Origin: Sphingobacteriales bacterium 46-32
GTDB taxonomy: Bacteria; Bacteroidota; Bacteroidia; Chitinophagales; Chitinophagaceae
Assembly: GCA_001898485.1 (NCBI GenBank)
Contig: MKTY01000027.1
Location: 310,001 to 374,000 of the forward strand
Direction: 5' to 3'
Length of the DNA: 64,000 bases
Shown piece after piece: positions 1 through 8,781 of this stretch. Each line of letters opens with the position of its first letter. Position 1 is the first letter of the stretch. The position numbers were made by a program, and so were the translations under genes. The notes under the pieces were generated by a model. It ran no database searches. It was not told the DNA's origin and saw nothing but the letters and a program-made list of their open reading frames with translations.

Positions 1-489
1 CGTTCCGCAGACAGATGGGGTTTACATACGGAAGGGTTTAAGGTGAGACCCTATGCCATCATGCTGCTTATTATGGTGCCTTTACTGTTACTGGCATCAA
101 CCCAGCCCGATTTTCAGGCTACCTATCCCAAATTAAAACAAGTGCTGCCGCTGCCCGAAGGCGCATCACCGCAATGGTTGTATAAATTACTTTTCGAACT
201 TTCATATGGAACAGATTTTATTTCCATCGAGCTTTTCTTCCGTGGTTTCCTGGTAATAGGTATGGCCCGCTGGCTGGGACGTGATGCTATTTTGCCCATG
301 GCCTGTTTTTATTGTTCTATTCATTTCGGCAAACCACTGGGCGAATGTATCAGTTCTTTTTTTGGTGGATTAATTCTCGGTGTGGTTTCCTATCATACCC
401 GTTCTATTTATGGTGGACTGATGGTGCACCTGGGTATTGCCTGGCTGATGGAGTTGTGTGGTTACCTGGCCCATCTCTATAAATGGTGA
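1..489 (+). CDS. CPBP-family intramembrane protease-like protein, 5'-truncated by window edge
   Basis: The reading frame is open from base 1, so this is the C-terminal part of a larger membrane protein; the in-frame GTG at 43 is probably not the true start. Seen: hydrophobic segments, a motif ELFFRGFL resembling the CPBP EExxxR signature, then a second motif around YCSIH and a third around GLMVHLG. Known for the family: these Glu, Arg and His residues line the active site of Rce1/CPBP intramembrane proteases. Odd: the residue before the conserved Glu is Ile, where the family usually has a second Glu, so proteolytic activity is uncertain. Role and substrate cannot be read from the sequence. 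Confidence 0.8.
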   Translation, partial: RSADRWGLHTEGFKVRPYAIMLLIMVPLLLLASTQPDFQATYPKLKQVLPLPEGASPQWLYKLLFELSYGTDFISIELFFRGFLVIGMARWLGRDAILPMACFYCSIHFGKPLGECISSFFGGLILGVVSYHTRSIYGGLMVHLGIAWLMELCGYLAHLYKW

Positions 490-521
490 TGCCGGTGGTC
501 AGTAATTGACCAACCGGCATC
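488..521. terminator. Hairpin between convergent CPBP gene and rnpB
   Basis: A 14 bp stem (488-501 with 507-521, one bulged A, 5 nt loop) starts on the stop codon of the CPBP gene and ends about 12 bp from the 3' end of rnpB. It could act on both convergent transcripts. Neither side has a clear U tract, so intrinsic termination is inferred from position and stem strength only. Confidence 0.5.
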
Positions 522-532
522 ATGAAATCAGT

Positions 533-942
533 GGCTGCAGACCTGTAAGCCGGATTCTGTTCCCGGTTTTCACCGGGCGGCTATCATTTATCTGTCCTGC
601 AGGTTACCCTGCAGGATCAATCTGCCTACCCTTCCCTGCATTCCGTAGAATAGTGAGCGAGTCACTCACCCCGGGCCGGTTTTGCAACCGGAGCCGAACG
701 GGGATATACGTGGCATTTCAGCATGTAAGGTTTACCCGCAATAGCTGTTACCAGCTACTGCCGTGAGCTCTTACCTCACGTTTTCACCCTTATCGCCTGT
801 ATTGCTACAGGAGACGGTTATTTTCTGTGGCACTTTCTGTTGGCGAAAACCGCCACCCGGCTCTTCACCGGTACAATGCTCTGTGCTGTCCGGACTTTCC
901 TCCTCCCGAAAAAATCGGGACGCGATAACCCGGTCTGCAGCG
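533..942 (-). ncRNA. rnpB: RNase P RNA (bacterial class A)
   Basis: This is the catalytic RNA of RNase P, which removes the 5' leader from tRNA precursors. Seen on the minus strand: the signature GAGGAAAGTCCGGACAGC near the 5' end (complement of about 884-901), and ACAGAATCCGGCTTACAG near the 3' end (complement of about 543-560). The ends are fixed by the closing helix P1: 932-941 pairs perfectly over 10 bp with 534-543. The length of about 410 nt suits the class. A consensus -7 promoter box lies 4 bp upstream of the P1 strand. No protein-coding reading of this stretch is credible. Confidence 0.95.
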
Positions 943-945
943 AAG

Positions 946-953
946 CAAAGGTA
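946..953 (-). promoter_or_regulatory. -7 promoter box of rnpB (TACCTTTG)
   Basis: The box matches the Bacteroidota -7 consensus TAnnTTTG exactly. Only 4 nt separate it from the first base of helix P1, which is where the RNA should start. No clear TTTG -33 element is present 19 bp upstream. The box lies between rnpB and an octamer repeat array that begins 18 bp further upstream. Confidence 0.8.
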
Positions 954-971
954 GGAAAATTAGATTTGAAG

Positions 972-1180
972 ATGTGCTAATATGCTGATGTGCTAATGTG
1001 CTAATGTGCTAATGCAGAGAGAAACCTGTAAAAGGACTATGAAATAAATTAATGAAATGAGAACTGCCGGTTACACCTACAGTTCCTCTTAACATTTTGG
1101 AAAACTGACTGTATAAGTAATAAAAGATTGTGCTTGTAAGACTCATCAGCACATTAGCACATCAGCACATCAGCACATTA
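972..1180. repeat. Inverted pair of TGTGCTAA octamer arrays (copy A)
   Basis: The left array (972-1014) has five or so tandem units of the form TGTGCTAA with variants such as TGCTGA. The right array (1144-1180) has the same units in reverse orientation. A 129 bp AT-rich spacer between them shows no gene. The stop codon of the Smr gene (1178-1180) is the first three bases of the right array read on the minus strand. Arms could pair over more than 30 bp in DNA or RNA. See findings for the other copies. Confidence 0.85.
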
Positions 1181-2197
1181 TCCCTTCAGCCATATCTCCG
1201 TTGCTCCATACCCATATCGCGGGTCATACTGGTTGATGTAGGTTTTTACTTCTTTTTTCATTCGCAGCAGTTCATGAATTTCGTCGCGCAGGCGTCCCTC
1301 GCCCACTCCATGAATGATGGTAAGTTTGGGTAAATGATGAGCAACCGCCAGTTCATAAAATTTTTCGAAGGTGCTGAGTTGTATACCCAGGATCTCGAGA
1401 TTGCTCATATGCTCCCAGTTGTCGCTAAGTTTTTCGATGTGCAGGTCTACCACACTTCGGGCGGGCTCAAGATGGCGACGTGCCTCGCGGGCATCATACA
1501 CTTTAAAACCTTTCGCAGCAAGGCTGCCCAGTTCAAGAGTGTCTTCCTCTGCTCTGTTGGGATAGGTGTCAAACAGTTTGTACGAAAATGTAGCAAGGTT
1601 TTGTTTCCTGATCTCTTCTATACGTGCAAAAAACTGTTTGGGTTTTATTTTCAGCGAAGTCTCATAATGGGAGGCCTTCTTTTTATCCGGCTTTACCAGG
1701 CTGAAGTCGATATGATAACTGGGACTGTCGTTCAGATCGGAGAAAGGAATATCATGCAGGTAAAAATCATGAAAAGGCTGAATGCTATTGCGCAGTTCAA
1801 AATCTTTTTGTCCGAAAAAGTGCAACTGATAGTCAAACTGGTAAGCTTCTTCGGTATGATTGATTAAATGGAGTTTGAGCGTGATGACCACTTCATCACC
1901 AAATTCGTCGGTATCCATCACGGGCAAAAAACTGAGCCATACGCCATCAACCTTGCGGGGTACCGGTGAAGTTTTTTCGGGACGCAGATCATCTATATAT
2001 TTCTTTTCTTTACGTGCAGGCTGTTGTTTTTTCTGCGAAAAACGTTTGAAGTAAGGAAAGTCCATCTGGTCGAAATAAACAGGAAAACGAACTCCCCTCA
2101 CCTCCACCATGGCCATCTTGTCATTAATAATATCCACAATCTGCCCTTCCTCTTCCGAGTGAAGAATCAGTACTGTATCGCCAATCTGATATTTCAT
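1178..2197 (-). CDS. DUF2027 and Smr domain protein (MutS2-related C-terminus)
   Basis: The first roughly 240 residues match the Bacteroidota DUF2027 architecture: an N-terminal small beta-barrel part (KYQIGDTVLILHSEEEG), a charged linker and a beta-rich middle. Residues about 255-339 form an Smr domain with the motifs VDLHIEKL and HGVGEGRLRDEI. Smr domains are found in MutS2 and stand-alone proteins and often bind or cleave nucleic acid, including mRNA at collided ribosomes; a nuclease role here is inference. The ATG at 2197 lies only 4 bp after a consensus -7 box, so the mRNA may be leaderless. The stop codon lies in a repeat array. Confidence 0.9.
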   Translation of the reverse strand: MKYQIGDTVLILHSEEEGQIVDIINDKMAMVEVRGVRFPVYFDQMDFPYFKRFSQKKQQPARKEKKYIDDLRPEKTSPVPRKVDGVWLSFLPVMDTDEFGDEVVITLKLHLINHTEEAYQFDYQLHFFGQKDFELRNSIQPFHDFYLHDIPFSDLNDSPSYHIDFSLVKPDKKKASHYETSLKIKPKQFFARIEEIRKQNLATFSYKLFDTYPNRAEEDTLELGSLAAKGFKVYDAREARRHLEPARSVVDLHIEKLSDNWEHMSNLEILGIQLSTFEKFYELAVAHHLPKLTIIHGVGEGRLRDEIHELLRMKKEVKTYINQYDPRYGYGATEIWLKG

Positions 2198-2201
2198 GCT
2201 G

Positions 2202-2209
2202 CAAAATTA
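2202..2209 (-). promoter_or_regulatory. -7 promoter box of the Smr gene (TAATTTTG)
   Basis: Exact match to TAnnTTTG. Four bases (CAGC) separate it from the start codon at 2197, the same distance as between the rnpB box and the rnpB 5' end. This predicts transcription starting at or next to the ATG. No good -33 element. Confidence 0.6.
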
Positions 2210-2237
2210 CGAAATAGGCAGCATGCACTTAACAGTA

Positions 2238-3941
2238 CTATGATTGTGTTTGCGCCAGGCGGCTATGACGCTGGCCATAGAGGAAATAAATAGCCAGACC
2301 AATTACCATCCAGACAAAAAACCAAAGCCAGCTTACGGCAGGTATTTCTATCAGCAGGTAAAGGCATGACAGTACGCCCATAATAGGTATAAGTGAATAA
2401 TTGCGTACGATAGTCAGGATGGTCAGGATCGTTGCAATGACGAGGAATACGAGGAAAAGAACTTCCTGGTAGCCCTCATGCCCCAGATTGCTGAATGCAT
2501 CTCCTATACGCGTACGGAAGCCATAAATAAAGAAAGCAAGTAAAGCCGGCACAATATAACGGCCGTTGATATAGGGGATGCGGAAACGTCCTGGTTCTTT
2601 TGGCGCAGGTGGCAGCAGCAATACGCCGCCGGATACCAGTACAAAGGCAAACAGGGTGCCGATGCTGGTGAGGTCGGTCATGAGACCGCTGCGCAATACC
2701 AGGGCGCCGATACCTACGATAATACCCGTTACGATGGTGGCAAACGAAGGTGTCTGGTATTTGGGGTGAATAGTCTGAAACTTTTTGGGAAGCAAACCAT
2801 CGCGGCTCATGCTCATCCAGATACGTGGCTGGCCCAACTGAAACACCAGCAAGACCGAAGTAGTGGCTACTACTGCGCTGATAGAAACAATGGTTTCGAT
2901 CCAGGGCGCTCTTTTCTCAAATACAAAAGCGAGCGGATCATTTACATCCTTGAAGTTGGAATAGTTTTCAATACCCGTCAGCACCAGGGCAATTAATATA
3001 TACAGGACGGTACAAATAACGAGTGAATAGATCATGCCCTTGGGCATATCTCTTTGCGGATTCCGACACTCCTCTGCTGTGGTGGAGATCGCATCAAAAC
3101 CGATATAGGCATAGAATACGGCCGATACACCTTTCAGCACTCCTTCGAACTGATTGGGCATAAAAGGTTTCCAGTTATTGGTATCTACAAAGAATGCACC
3201 TGCTATGATCACAAAAATGATAACCGCCACTTTAAAGATCACCATGTAATTGGCAGATTGCTTGCTCTCTTTTATACCAATGAAAGCGATCCAGGTAATA
3301 AGGCATACCACGAGAAAAGCAGGCAGGTTGAAAAAGATATGTGTGCCACCGATAGTAGGCGCACTATTATAGGCATCTACAGCAAACTGGTAACTTTTAA
3401 GTGATTCCGGACTCAGGGCCTGGCCAGATGCCAGGGCTTTGGTTGCTTCCTGGTAGGCGTTGCTGGCCGTCTGCGGATCTACCAGCATCCAGTCGGGCAG
3501 ATGAATATTGAACACATGCTCGAGCAGGTTATTGAAATAGCTGCTCCAGGAAATGGCTACTACGATGTTGCCGATCGCATATTCCAGGATCAGCGCCCAG
3601 CCAATGATCCAGGCAATAAGCTCTCCGAAAGTGACATATGAATAAGTGTAGGCGCTGCCTGCTACCGGCACGCGGCTGGCGAACTCAGCATAGCAAAGCG
3701 CCGAAAAACCGCAGGTAATAGCTGTAATGACAAATAAAAGTGATACACCCGGTCCGCCGTGATAGGCTGCTCCTCCAATGGTAGAAAAAATACCTGCTCC
3801 GATTACTGCAGCAATTCCCAGAAAGGTCAGGTCACGTACACCCAGCACTCTGCGAAGTCCGGCGCCATGGTCGGCCTGTCCGGCTTCATATTCTTTACGA
3901 ATGGTCTCAATAGATTTTTTGCGAAACAGGGAATTTGCCAT
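2238..3941 (-). CDS. APC-superfamily amino acid permease (CAT-like)
   Basis: An inner-membrane amino acid transporter, probably proton-coupled. Seen: about 12-14 hydrophobic helices and the first-helix motif GIAAVIGAGIFSTIGG, the substrate-binding unwound segment of APC permeases; further conserved stretches are YAYIGFDAISTTAEECRNPQRDMP and a hydrophilic N-terminus of about 35 residues. The length of 567 residues is slightly long because of a periplasmic loop at about residues 155-200. Best family match is the cationic amino acid (CAT/YfnA) branch; the substrate is not certain. Start taken at the ATG at 3941 (MANSLFRKK); a TTG two codons earlier is less likely. The gene is followed by the Smr gene on the same strand with a 40 bp gap. 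Confidence 0.9.
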   Translation of the reverse strand: MANSLFRKKSIETIRKEYEAGQADHGAGLRRVLGVRDLTFLGIAAVIGAGIFSTIGGAAYHGGPGVSLLFVITAITCGFSALCYAEFASRVPVAGSAYTYSYVTFGELIAWIIGWALILEYAIGNIVVAISWSSYFNNLLEHVFNIHLPDWMLVDPQTASNAYQEATKALASGQALSPESLKSYQFAVDAYNSAPTIGGTHIFFNLPAFLVVCLITWIAFIGIKESKQSANYMVIFKVAVIIFVIIAGAFFVDTNNWKPFMPNQFEGVLKGVSAVFYAYIGFDAISTTAEECRNPQRDMPKGMIYSLVICTVLYILIALVLTGIENYSNFKDVNDPLAFVFEKRAPWIETIVSISAVVATTSVLLVFQLGQPRIWMSMSRDGLLPKKFQTIHPKYQTPSFATIVTGIIVGIGALVLRSGLMTDLTSIGTLFAFVLVSGGVLLLPPAPKEPGRFRIPYINGRYIVPALLAFFIYGFRTRIGDAFSNLGHEGYQEVLFLVFLVIATILTILTIVRNYSLIPIMGVLSCLYLLIEIPAVSWLWFFVWMVIGLAIYFLYGQRHSRLAQTQS

Positions 3942-4033
3942 CAGCAATTAGTTTTGAAGGCCTTAAAATAGCGAAAAATCGTGAAGCCGCTTCAGAATTT
4001 CAAGCGAATGATACAATCGGTACTACAGGGTGC

Positions 4034-4999
4034 TTAATATGCCCGTTGTACCAGAAACTGAGCCAGTTCTCTCAATGGCGCTTTGCGGCCCGAGAGTACA
4101 GCAATATCATCCAGGTGGCGTAATGCCTCATCGAGGTATTTATTCTTCAGTTCCATAGCCCAGGCATCTACCCCACAGTCCCGGAATATAGCCAGCATTT
4201 GCGCTACCTTATCCGGCGGATTGCTATTCAGCAATTGATTGATGTGATCAGCCTGTCCTGTATTGGCAGTTTCGAGGGCATGGATCAGTAAAAAAGTCTT
4301 TTTATTGGCCAGGATGTCGCCACCTACCTGTTTACCAAAACGGGCAGGGTCACCAAAGGCATCGAGGTAATCGTCCTGTACCTGGAAGGCCAGTCCCAGC
4401 TTACGCCCAAACTCATACAGCAGTCCCTGGTTACGCTCTCCCGCGCCACCCAGGATAGCGCCCATTTTGAGGCTGGCAGCCAGCAGTACCGAGGTCTTCA
4501 GTTCTATCATTCGCAGGTATTCGGTGAGTGATACCTGACCGGCTTTTTCAAAATCCATATCCAGTTGCTGTCCTTCACATACCTCCCGGGCTGTTGTGTT
4601 GAAAAGAACCTGGATGGGTTTGATAAAACCAATATCTACCTGGCTCAGCAGTTCGTAAGCTGCTATCAGCATTACATCGCCGGAGAGGATGGCTGTATTA
4701 TCACCATATTTATTTGGAACGGTAGGCTGTCCGCGCCTAAGCGGGGCCTTATCCATGATATCATCATGAATGAGGGTGAAATTGTGAAAAAGTTCAATAG
4801 CCGTAGCGAGTCGCCAGGCATCGGGATGCACTTCATCAAAAAGCTCATTTCCCATGAGACACAGAACCGGGCGTACCCGTTTGCCTCCCAGTTTCAGAAA
4901 GTATGCATTGGGCTCATAAAGAGTTGCCGGCTGATCCGGGAAACGATAATCTGCAAAATACTGGTTGAATTGCTGTAAAAACTGTTCGAAAGAGTACAT
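4034..4999 (-). CDS. Polyprenyl (geranylgeranyl/farnesyl-type) diphosphate synthase
   Basis: Trans-prenyltransferase that condenses isopentenyl diphosphate with allylic diphosphates to make a prenyl chain for quinones, carotenoids or lipid carriers. Seen: GGKRVRPVL near residue 36, the first Asp-rich motif in LIHDDIMDKAPLRRG near residue 76, and the second in FQVQDDYLDAFGD near residue 210. The length of 321 residues is usual. The residues upstream of the first Asp motif set chain length, but I cannot name the product with confidence. It lies between the permease and rnr, separated from rnr by a composite repeat region. Confidence 0.93.
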   Translation of the reverse strand: MYSFEQFLQQFNQYFADYRFPDQPATLYEPNAYFLKLGGKRVRPVLCLMGNELFDEVHPDAWRLATAIELFHNFTLIHDDIMDKAPLRRGQPTVPNKYGDNTAILSGDVMLIAAYELLSQVDIGFIKPIQVLFNTTAREVCEGQQLDMDFEKAGQVSLTEYLRMIELKTSVLLAASLKMGAILGGAGERNQGLLYEFGRKLGLAFQVQDDYLDAFGDPARFGKQVGGDILANKKTFLLIHALETANTGQADHINQLLNSNPPDKVAQMLAIFRDCGVDAWAMELKNKYLDEALRHLDDIAVLSGRKAPLRELAQFLVQRAY

Positions 5000-5118
5000 G
5001 GAAGTAATAAGTGATAAGTTTTAAGTAAGGTTAAAGGAAAAAGGTATAAAAGTTTAAAGGTGTTATATGCATCATTAGCACATCAGCACATTTATCACAT
5101 TAGCATATTTGCACATTA
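5000..5118. repeat. Composite intergenic repeat: two heptamer families plus an octamer array (copy B)
   Basis: From left to right: AAGTNNT-type heptamers (about 5000-5030), AAGGTNN-type heptamers (about 5026-5060) and an inverted octamer array of ATTAGCAC-type units (5071-5118). The rnr stop codon (5116-5118) is the first unit of the octamer array read on the minus strand. Unlike the other copies, no second octamer arm is present; heptamer repeats fill that side, reaching the start codon of the prenyl synthase at 4999. Confidence 0.75.
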
Positions 5119-7119
5119 TTTCTTCTTCTTCTTCGCTTTCCGGTTGGCTATTTCCTTTTCTTCTTCCTCCTGCATTACCCATTCATAATCGAGCTGGCGT
5201 TTGAGCAGGTTGGCAGCCGCAACCTGTATACGTACTTTATCGCCCATCCTGAATTTTTTACCGCTGCGCATACCTACCAGGCTGTAGTCTGATTCTGCAT
5301 GGCGGAATTCGTCGTATTCCAGCAGGCTGTTTACACTGACCAGGCCTTCGCATTTATGTTCTACCGTTTCTACCCAGAAGCCGAAGCTGGCCACACCGCT
5401 GATGACTCCGTCAAACTCCTCGCCCACGTGGTTTTGCATAAACTGGACCTGCTTATATTTATTAGCGGCCCGTTCTGCTTCCATTGCAGCACGCTCCCGT
5501 TCACTGCAATGCTGGCAGCGTTCTTCGAGTTTTTTATCTGCCACCAGTTTCTCATCGAGAATCTCCTGCAGCAACCGGTGTACCATCACATCGGGATAGC
5601 GGCGTATAGGTGAGGTGAAATGACAATAAAATTCAAATCCAAGACCATAGTGGCCGATGTTTTCTGTTGTGTATTTAGCCTTGGCCATTGTACGTATGCC
5701 CAGTTGCTCCAGCACATGCTGCTCGGGGCGGCCATTTACGTCCTTTAGCAACTGATTAAATGATTCGGCAATTTTTTCCGGCGAGGAGGAGTCAAACTTG
5801 TGACCAAACTTATTGGCAAAGGCAATAAACGGCAGCAGTTTTTCTTCGTCGGGAGTATCGTGTATACGATAGGGAAATGGCAGTGGTTTATTATTGACTT
5901 TTATTTTGGATACATGTTCGGCCACATAGCGGTTGGCCAGGAGCATAAATTCTTCGATCAGCTGATGAGCTTCCTTGCTTTCCTTGATAACGATGCCGAT
6001 CGGGTCGCCTTTTTCATCCAGTTTAAAACGTACTTCCTGCGAAGAGAAATTGATGGCTCCTTTATTGAAACGCTTTTTGCGCATTTTCTGCGCCAGTTCA
6101 TTCAGGATAAGAATGGTGGCGGCATGATCGCCTTCTTTGGTTTCTATGATCTCCTGTGCTTCTTCGTAAGTATAGCGGCGGTCAGAATGCATGATCGTTC
6201 TGCCCAGCCAGTATTGTTTTACTTCAGCCTTGCTGTTGATCTGGAAAATGGCAGAAAAGGTCAGTTTGTCTTCGTTGGGCCGGAGTGAACAGAGTACATT
6301 GGAGATATGTTCCGGCAGCATGGGATTCACCCTGTCTGGCAGGTATACGGATGTGGCTTTCTGGTATGCAGCTTTGTCCAAAGCGGTATTGGGTTCTACA
6401 TAGTGACTTACGTCGGCAATATGAACGCCGATTTCATACAGTCCCTGTTTTATCTCGCGAAACGAAAGGGCATCATCAAAATCTTTGGCATCCACGGGGT
6501 CGATGGTAAACGTGAGAATATCTCTGACATCTTTCCGGTTCTTTATTTCCGATTCGGTTATCTGATCAGGAATGCGGGCTGCCACTTCGAGTGCATCGTC
6601 TGGGAAATCGAGTGGAAATCCGTTTTCGAGCAGGATTTCCTTCATGGCAGCATCGTTGCTGTTTTCGGCATCCAGTATACTGATTACTTCACCAACCGGA
6701 CGTTTATCCTTATTATCCCATTTTACCAGTCGTGCCACTACCCGGTCGCCGTTTTTGGCATTGTTAAGCTGATTGAGCGGGATAAAAAGATCGGGCATCG
6801 GTTTATCTGACTCTGCCACAAAAAAGGCGAAATTTTCACTTACCTGCAGCTGACCGATAAACTCTACCCGTTTTCGTTCCATTACTTCAGTTACCTCGCC
6901 CTGCAGCCGGCGGCCACCGCCGGGTTTAATTTTTACCAGCACGGTATCGCCATGCATAGCTGTATTAAAATCCGCCGGACGGATCAGGATATCTGTTTCC
7001 TGGTTGGGAACGATGACGAATCCCATGCCTGAGCGTGTAATGTCGAGGGTTCCTTTATAGAGCTTTCCATCGGCTCCTCTTTGTTTATTTTTTTTTCTTG
7101 AGTTGTTTTTTCTTCCCAT
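5116..7119 (-). CDS. rnr: Ribonuclease R (RNase II/R family exoribonuclease)
   Basis: A 3'-to-5' exoribonuclease that degrades structured RNA during mRNA decay and rRNA quality control. Seen: N-terminal OB/cold-shock-like part (YKGTLDITRSGMGFVIVPNQ), a second OB part, the RNB catalytic block around residues 205-220 with the metal-binding aspartates in DAKDFDDALSF, FCHFTSPIRRYPDVMVHR near residue 515, and a C-terminal S1 domain (GVISGVASFGFWVE) followed by a lysine-rich tail. The length of 667 residues is normal for Bacteroidota. Only 3 bp follow lpxK, so the two are cotranscribed. The stop codon merges with an octamer repeat array. Confidence 0.96.
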   Translation of the reverse strand: MGRKNNSRKKNKQRGADGKLYKGTLDITRSGMGFVIVPNQETDILIRPADFNTAMHGDTVLVKIKPGGGRRLQGEVTEVMERKRVEFIGQLQVSENFAFFVAESDKPMPDLFIPLNQLNNAKNGDRVVARLVKWDNKDKRPVGEVISILDAENSNDAAMKEILLENGFPLDFPDDALEVAARIPDQITESEIKNRKDVRDILTFTIDPVDAKDFDDALSFREIKQGLYEIGVHIADVSHYVEPNTALDKAAYQKATSVYLPDRVNPMLPEHISNVLCSLRPNEDKLTFSAIFQINSKAEVKQYWLGRTIMHSDRRYTYEEAQEIIETKEGDHAATILILNELAQKMRKKRFNKGAINFSSQEVRFKLDEKGDPIGIVIKESKEAHQLIEEFMLLANRYVAEHVSKIKVNNKPLPFPYRIHDTPDEEKLLPFIAFANKFGHKFDSSSPEKIAESFNQLLKDVNGRPEQHVLEQLGIRTMAKAKYTTENIGHYGLGFEFYCHFTSPIRRYPDVMVHRLLQEILDEKLVADKKLEERCQHCSERERAAMEAERAANKYKQVQFMQNHVGEEFDGVISGVASFGFWVETVEHKCEGLVSVNSLLEYDEFRHAESDYSLVGMRSGKKFRMGDKVRIQVAAANLLKRQLDYEWVMQEEEEKEIANRKAKKKKK

Positions 7120-7122
7120 AGG

Positions 7123-8202
7123 TTAATTTTTCTGAGGACGCTCGAATCCGGTAATGAACCGGCGTACTCTATTTGCAAACTGGTCTTCTTCACCAAATAA
7201 AAAATGATGCCGGACTGGTATCACATATAATGGCAGATCAGCCATTTCTGACCTGAATTTAATCAATCGAACGGCATCTTTCTCTGTGGTGAGTATTATT
7301 TTATGTTCGGCCGTGAGCGATTCAAATTTTTTCCGGATATCCTTCAGGTCATCAATGGTGAAAATATGATGATCAGAATAAGCCATCATCTGGTATGACT
7401 TACACTGCGCTTCGAGCATTTGTTTTAGCGGGCGGGGATTGGCAATACCACTTACCAGGAGTACCTCTGTCTGGTCTGTCAATTCATAATGGCGGTTATC
7501 CAGGATATGATAGGTACGGCCGTATTCCATGCTGGCAAAAAAAACGGACTGTCCAGCCAGGGGTGCTATTTCTGTTTCTATTTTTTTCTTCTCTTCGCTA
7601 CTCAAATCTGGTTTACACTTGGTAACTACAATGATCTGTGCCCGGCGGTAAGAAGATTTCAGGTCGCGCAGATCGCCTGTAGGGAGATAGAAATCGCGGG
7701 TAAAAAGATTGGTCTGTTCCGTGAGCAGGATATTTAATCCGGCGTGTATGGCCCGATGCTGGAAGGCGTCATCCAGTACAATGACTTCGGTTTCCGGCCG
7801 GTCGTGCAGCAACTGGGGAACAGCAACAATGCGCTCTTCACCCACAGCTACGGGTACGTCGGCGAATTTGAGGTGAAATTGCATGGGCTCATCGCCTATT
7901 TCCAGGGCATTACTGGTAGCATCGGCCAGGGCATATCCCTTTGTTTTGCGTTTATAACCACGGCTGAGAGTAGCAATCTTAAAATCATCTTTCAATAAAC
8001 GGATCAGGTATTCTACCATCGGCGATTTGCCGGTACCTCCTACAGAAAGGTTGCCCACACAGATCAGTGGCAGACCAAAACTCGAGCTTTTTAAAACGTT
8101 TTTGTCGTAAAGGAAATTTCTGATTGCAATAGCTATCCAGTAAAGAATAGAAAATGGCAACAGCAGTATGCGGAAAGATTTGAGAAATAAGTTAGAAAAC
8201 AT
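7123..8202 (-). CDS. lpxK: Tetraacyldisaccharide 4'-kinase
   Basis: Phosphorylates the 4' position of the tetraacyldisaccharide 1-phosphate in lipid A synthesis, at the inner-membrane surface. Seen: an N-terminal membrane-associated helix (residues 1-30), the P-loop GNLSVGGTGKSP near residue 50, LSRGYKRKTKG near residue 82, and GDEPMQFHLKF and VIVLDDAFQHR, all typical of LpxK. The length of 359 residues is usual. It overlaps the upstream cyclo-ligase gene by 11 bp, and rnr follows after 3 bp, so translational coupling is likely. Confidence 0.96.
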   Translation of the reverse strand: MFSNLFLKSFRILLLPFSILYWIAIAIRNFLYDKNVLKSSSFGLPLICVGNLSVGGTGKSPMVEYLIRLLKDDFKIATLSRGYKRKTKGYALADATSNALEIGDEPMQFHLKFADVPVAVGEERIVAVPQLLHDRPETEVIVLDDAFQHRAIHAGLNILLTEQTNLFTRDFYLPTGDLRDLKSSYRRAQIIVVTKCKPDLSSEEKKKIETEIAPLAGQSVFFASMEYGRTYHILDNRHYELTDQTEVLLVSGIANPRPLKQMLEAQCKSYQMMAYSDHHIFTIDDLKDIRKKFESLTAEHKIILTTEKDAVRLIKFRSEMADLPLYVIPVRHHFLFGEEDQFANRVRRFITGFERPQKN

Positions 8203-8761
8203 ACACGTTATTCGGCGTAATACAGATATCTAAAGGTACATCAAATTCATGCCGGTCGCTGATCTTGCTGACGGGTTCAAAATAACTGAATCCGGCTTTA
8301 ATGCATTCCGGCCGGCAATGGCGGAGGTAGCGGTCATAAAATCCTTTCCCGTACCCCACCCTGTATCCCTGCCCGTCTACTGCCAGCAGCGGCACCAGTA
8401 CCATATCGAGGCTTTCGGCTGGTAATGGCTCACCTGCCTCCGGTTCGTAAAGGTTATATTTCTTTTTGGTAAATGGTGTATCTCCATCTGTGGCAATCGC
8501 GGTCATGCTGCCTTTTTCAAAATCGGTAACGGGATAGCAGACTTTCAATTCCGGATTGCGGAAACGCAGGTAATCCACTACCGGGTGCAGGTTGGGTTCT
8601 TTATTTTCATCGATCGGCCAGTAGGCCAGCAGGGTACTTATAAAAGGCAGCTCCACCCGTTGAAAACTGATCAGTAACAAGTCATCCAGTTTCAGCAGAT
8701 CAGATTCCGTTAATGCCTGTCTTTTGGCCCTGTACTCCTGTCTGATTGCCTGTTTATTCAT
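8192..8761 (-). CDS. 5-formyltetrahydrofolate cyclo-ligase
   Basis: ATP-dependent conversion of 5-formyl-THF to 5,10-methenyl-THF, rescuing a storage or inhibitory folate. Seen: N-terminal basic helix (NKQAIRQEYRAKRQAL), the middle sheet region, and the signature GYGKGFYDRYL near residue 135 that closes the nucleotide site. Start taken at the ATG at 8761; an in-frame TTG at 8767 is possible. It overlaps lpxK by 11 bp and sits 20 bp after rsmD. It is the second folate gene of this run, with folB upstream. Confidence 0.94.
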   Translation of the reverse strand: MNKQAIRQEYRAKRQALTESDLLKLDDLLLISFQRVELPFISTLLAYWPIDENKEPNLHPVVDYLRFRNPELKVCYPVTDFEKGSMTAIATDGDTPFTKKKYNLYEPEAGEPLPAESLDMVLVPLLAVDGQGYRVGYGKGFYDRYLRHCRPECIKAGFSYFEPVSKISDRHEFDVPLDICITPNNVYVF

Positions 8762-8781
8762 GATCAATAACGAAAATAGGT

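Noticed and set aside
506-954. Two small plus-strand open frames
   Set aside because: They lie entirely antisense to RNase P RNA, with no start signal or protein-like composition.
972-1180. Octamer arrays as a CRISPR array
   Set aside because: Units are only 8 bp, tandem without spacers, and no cas genes are nearby.
1334-1867. 177-residue plus-strand frame
   Set aside because: It is antisense to the Smr gene, which has clear domain motifs and a promoter.
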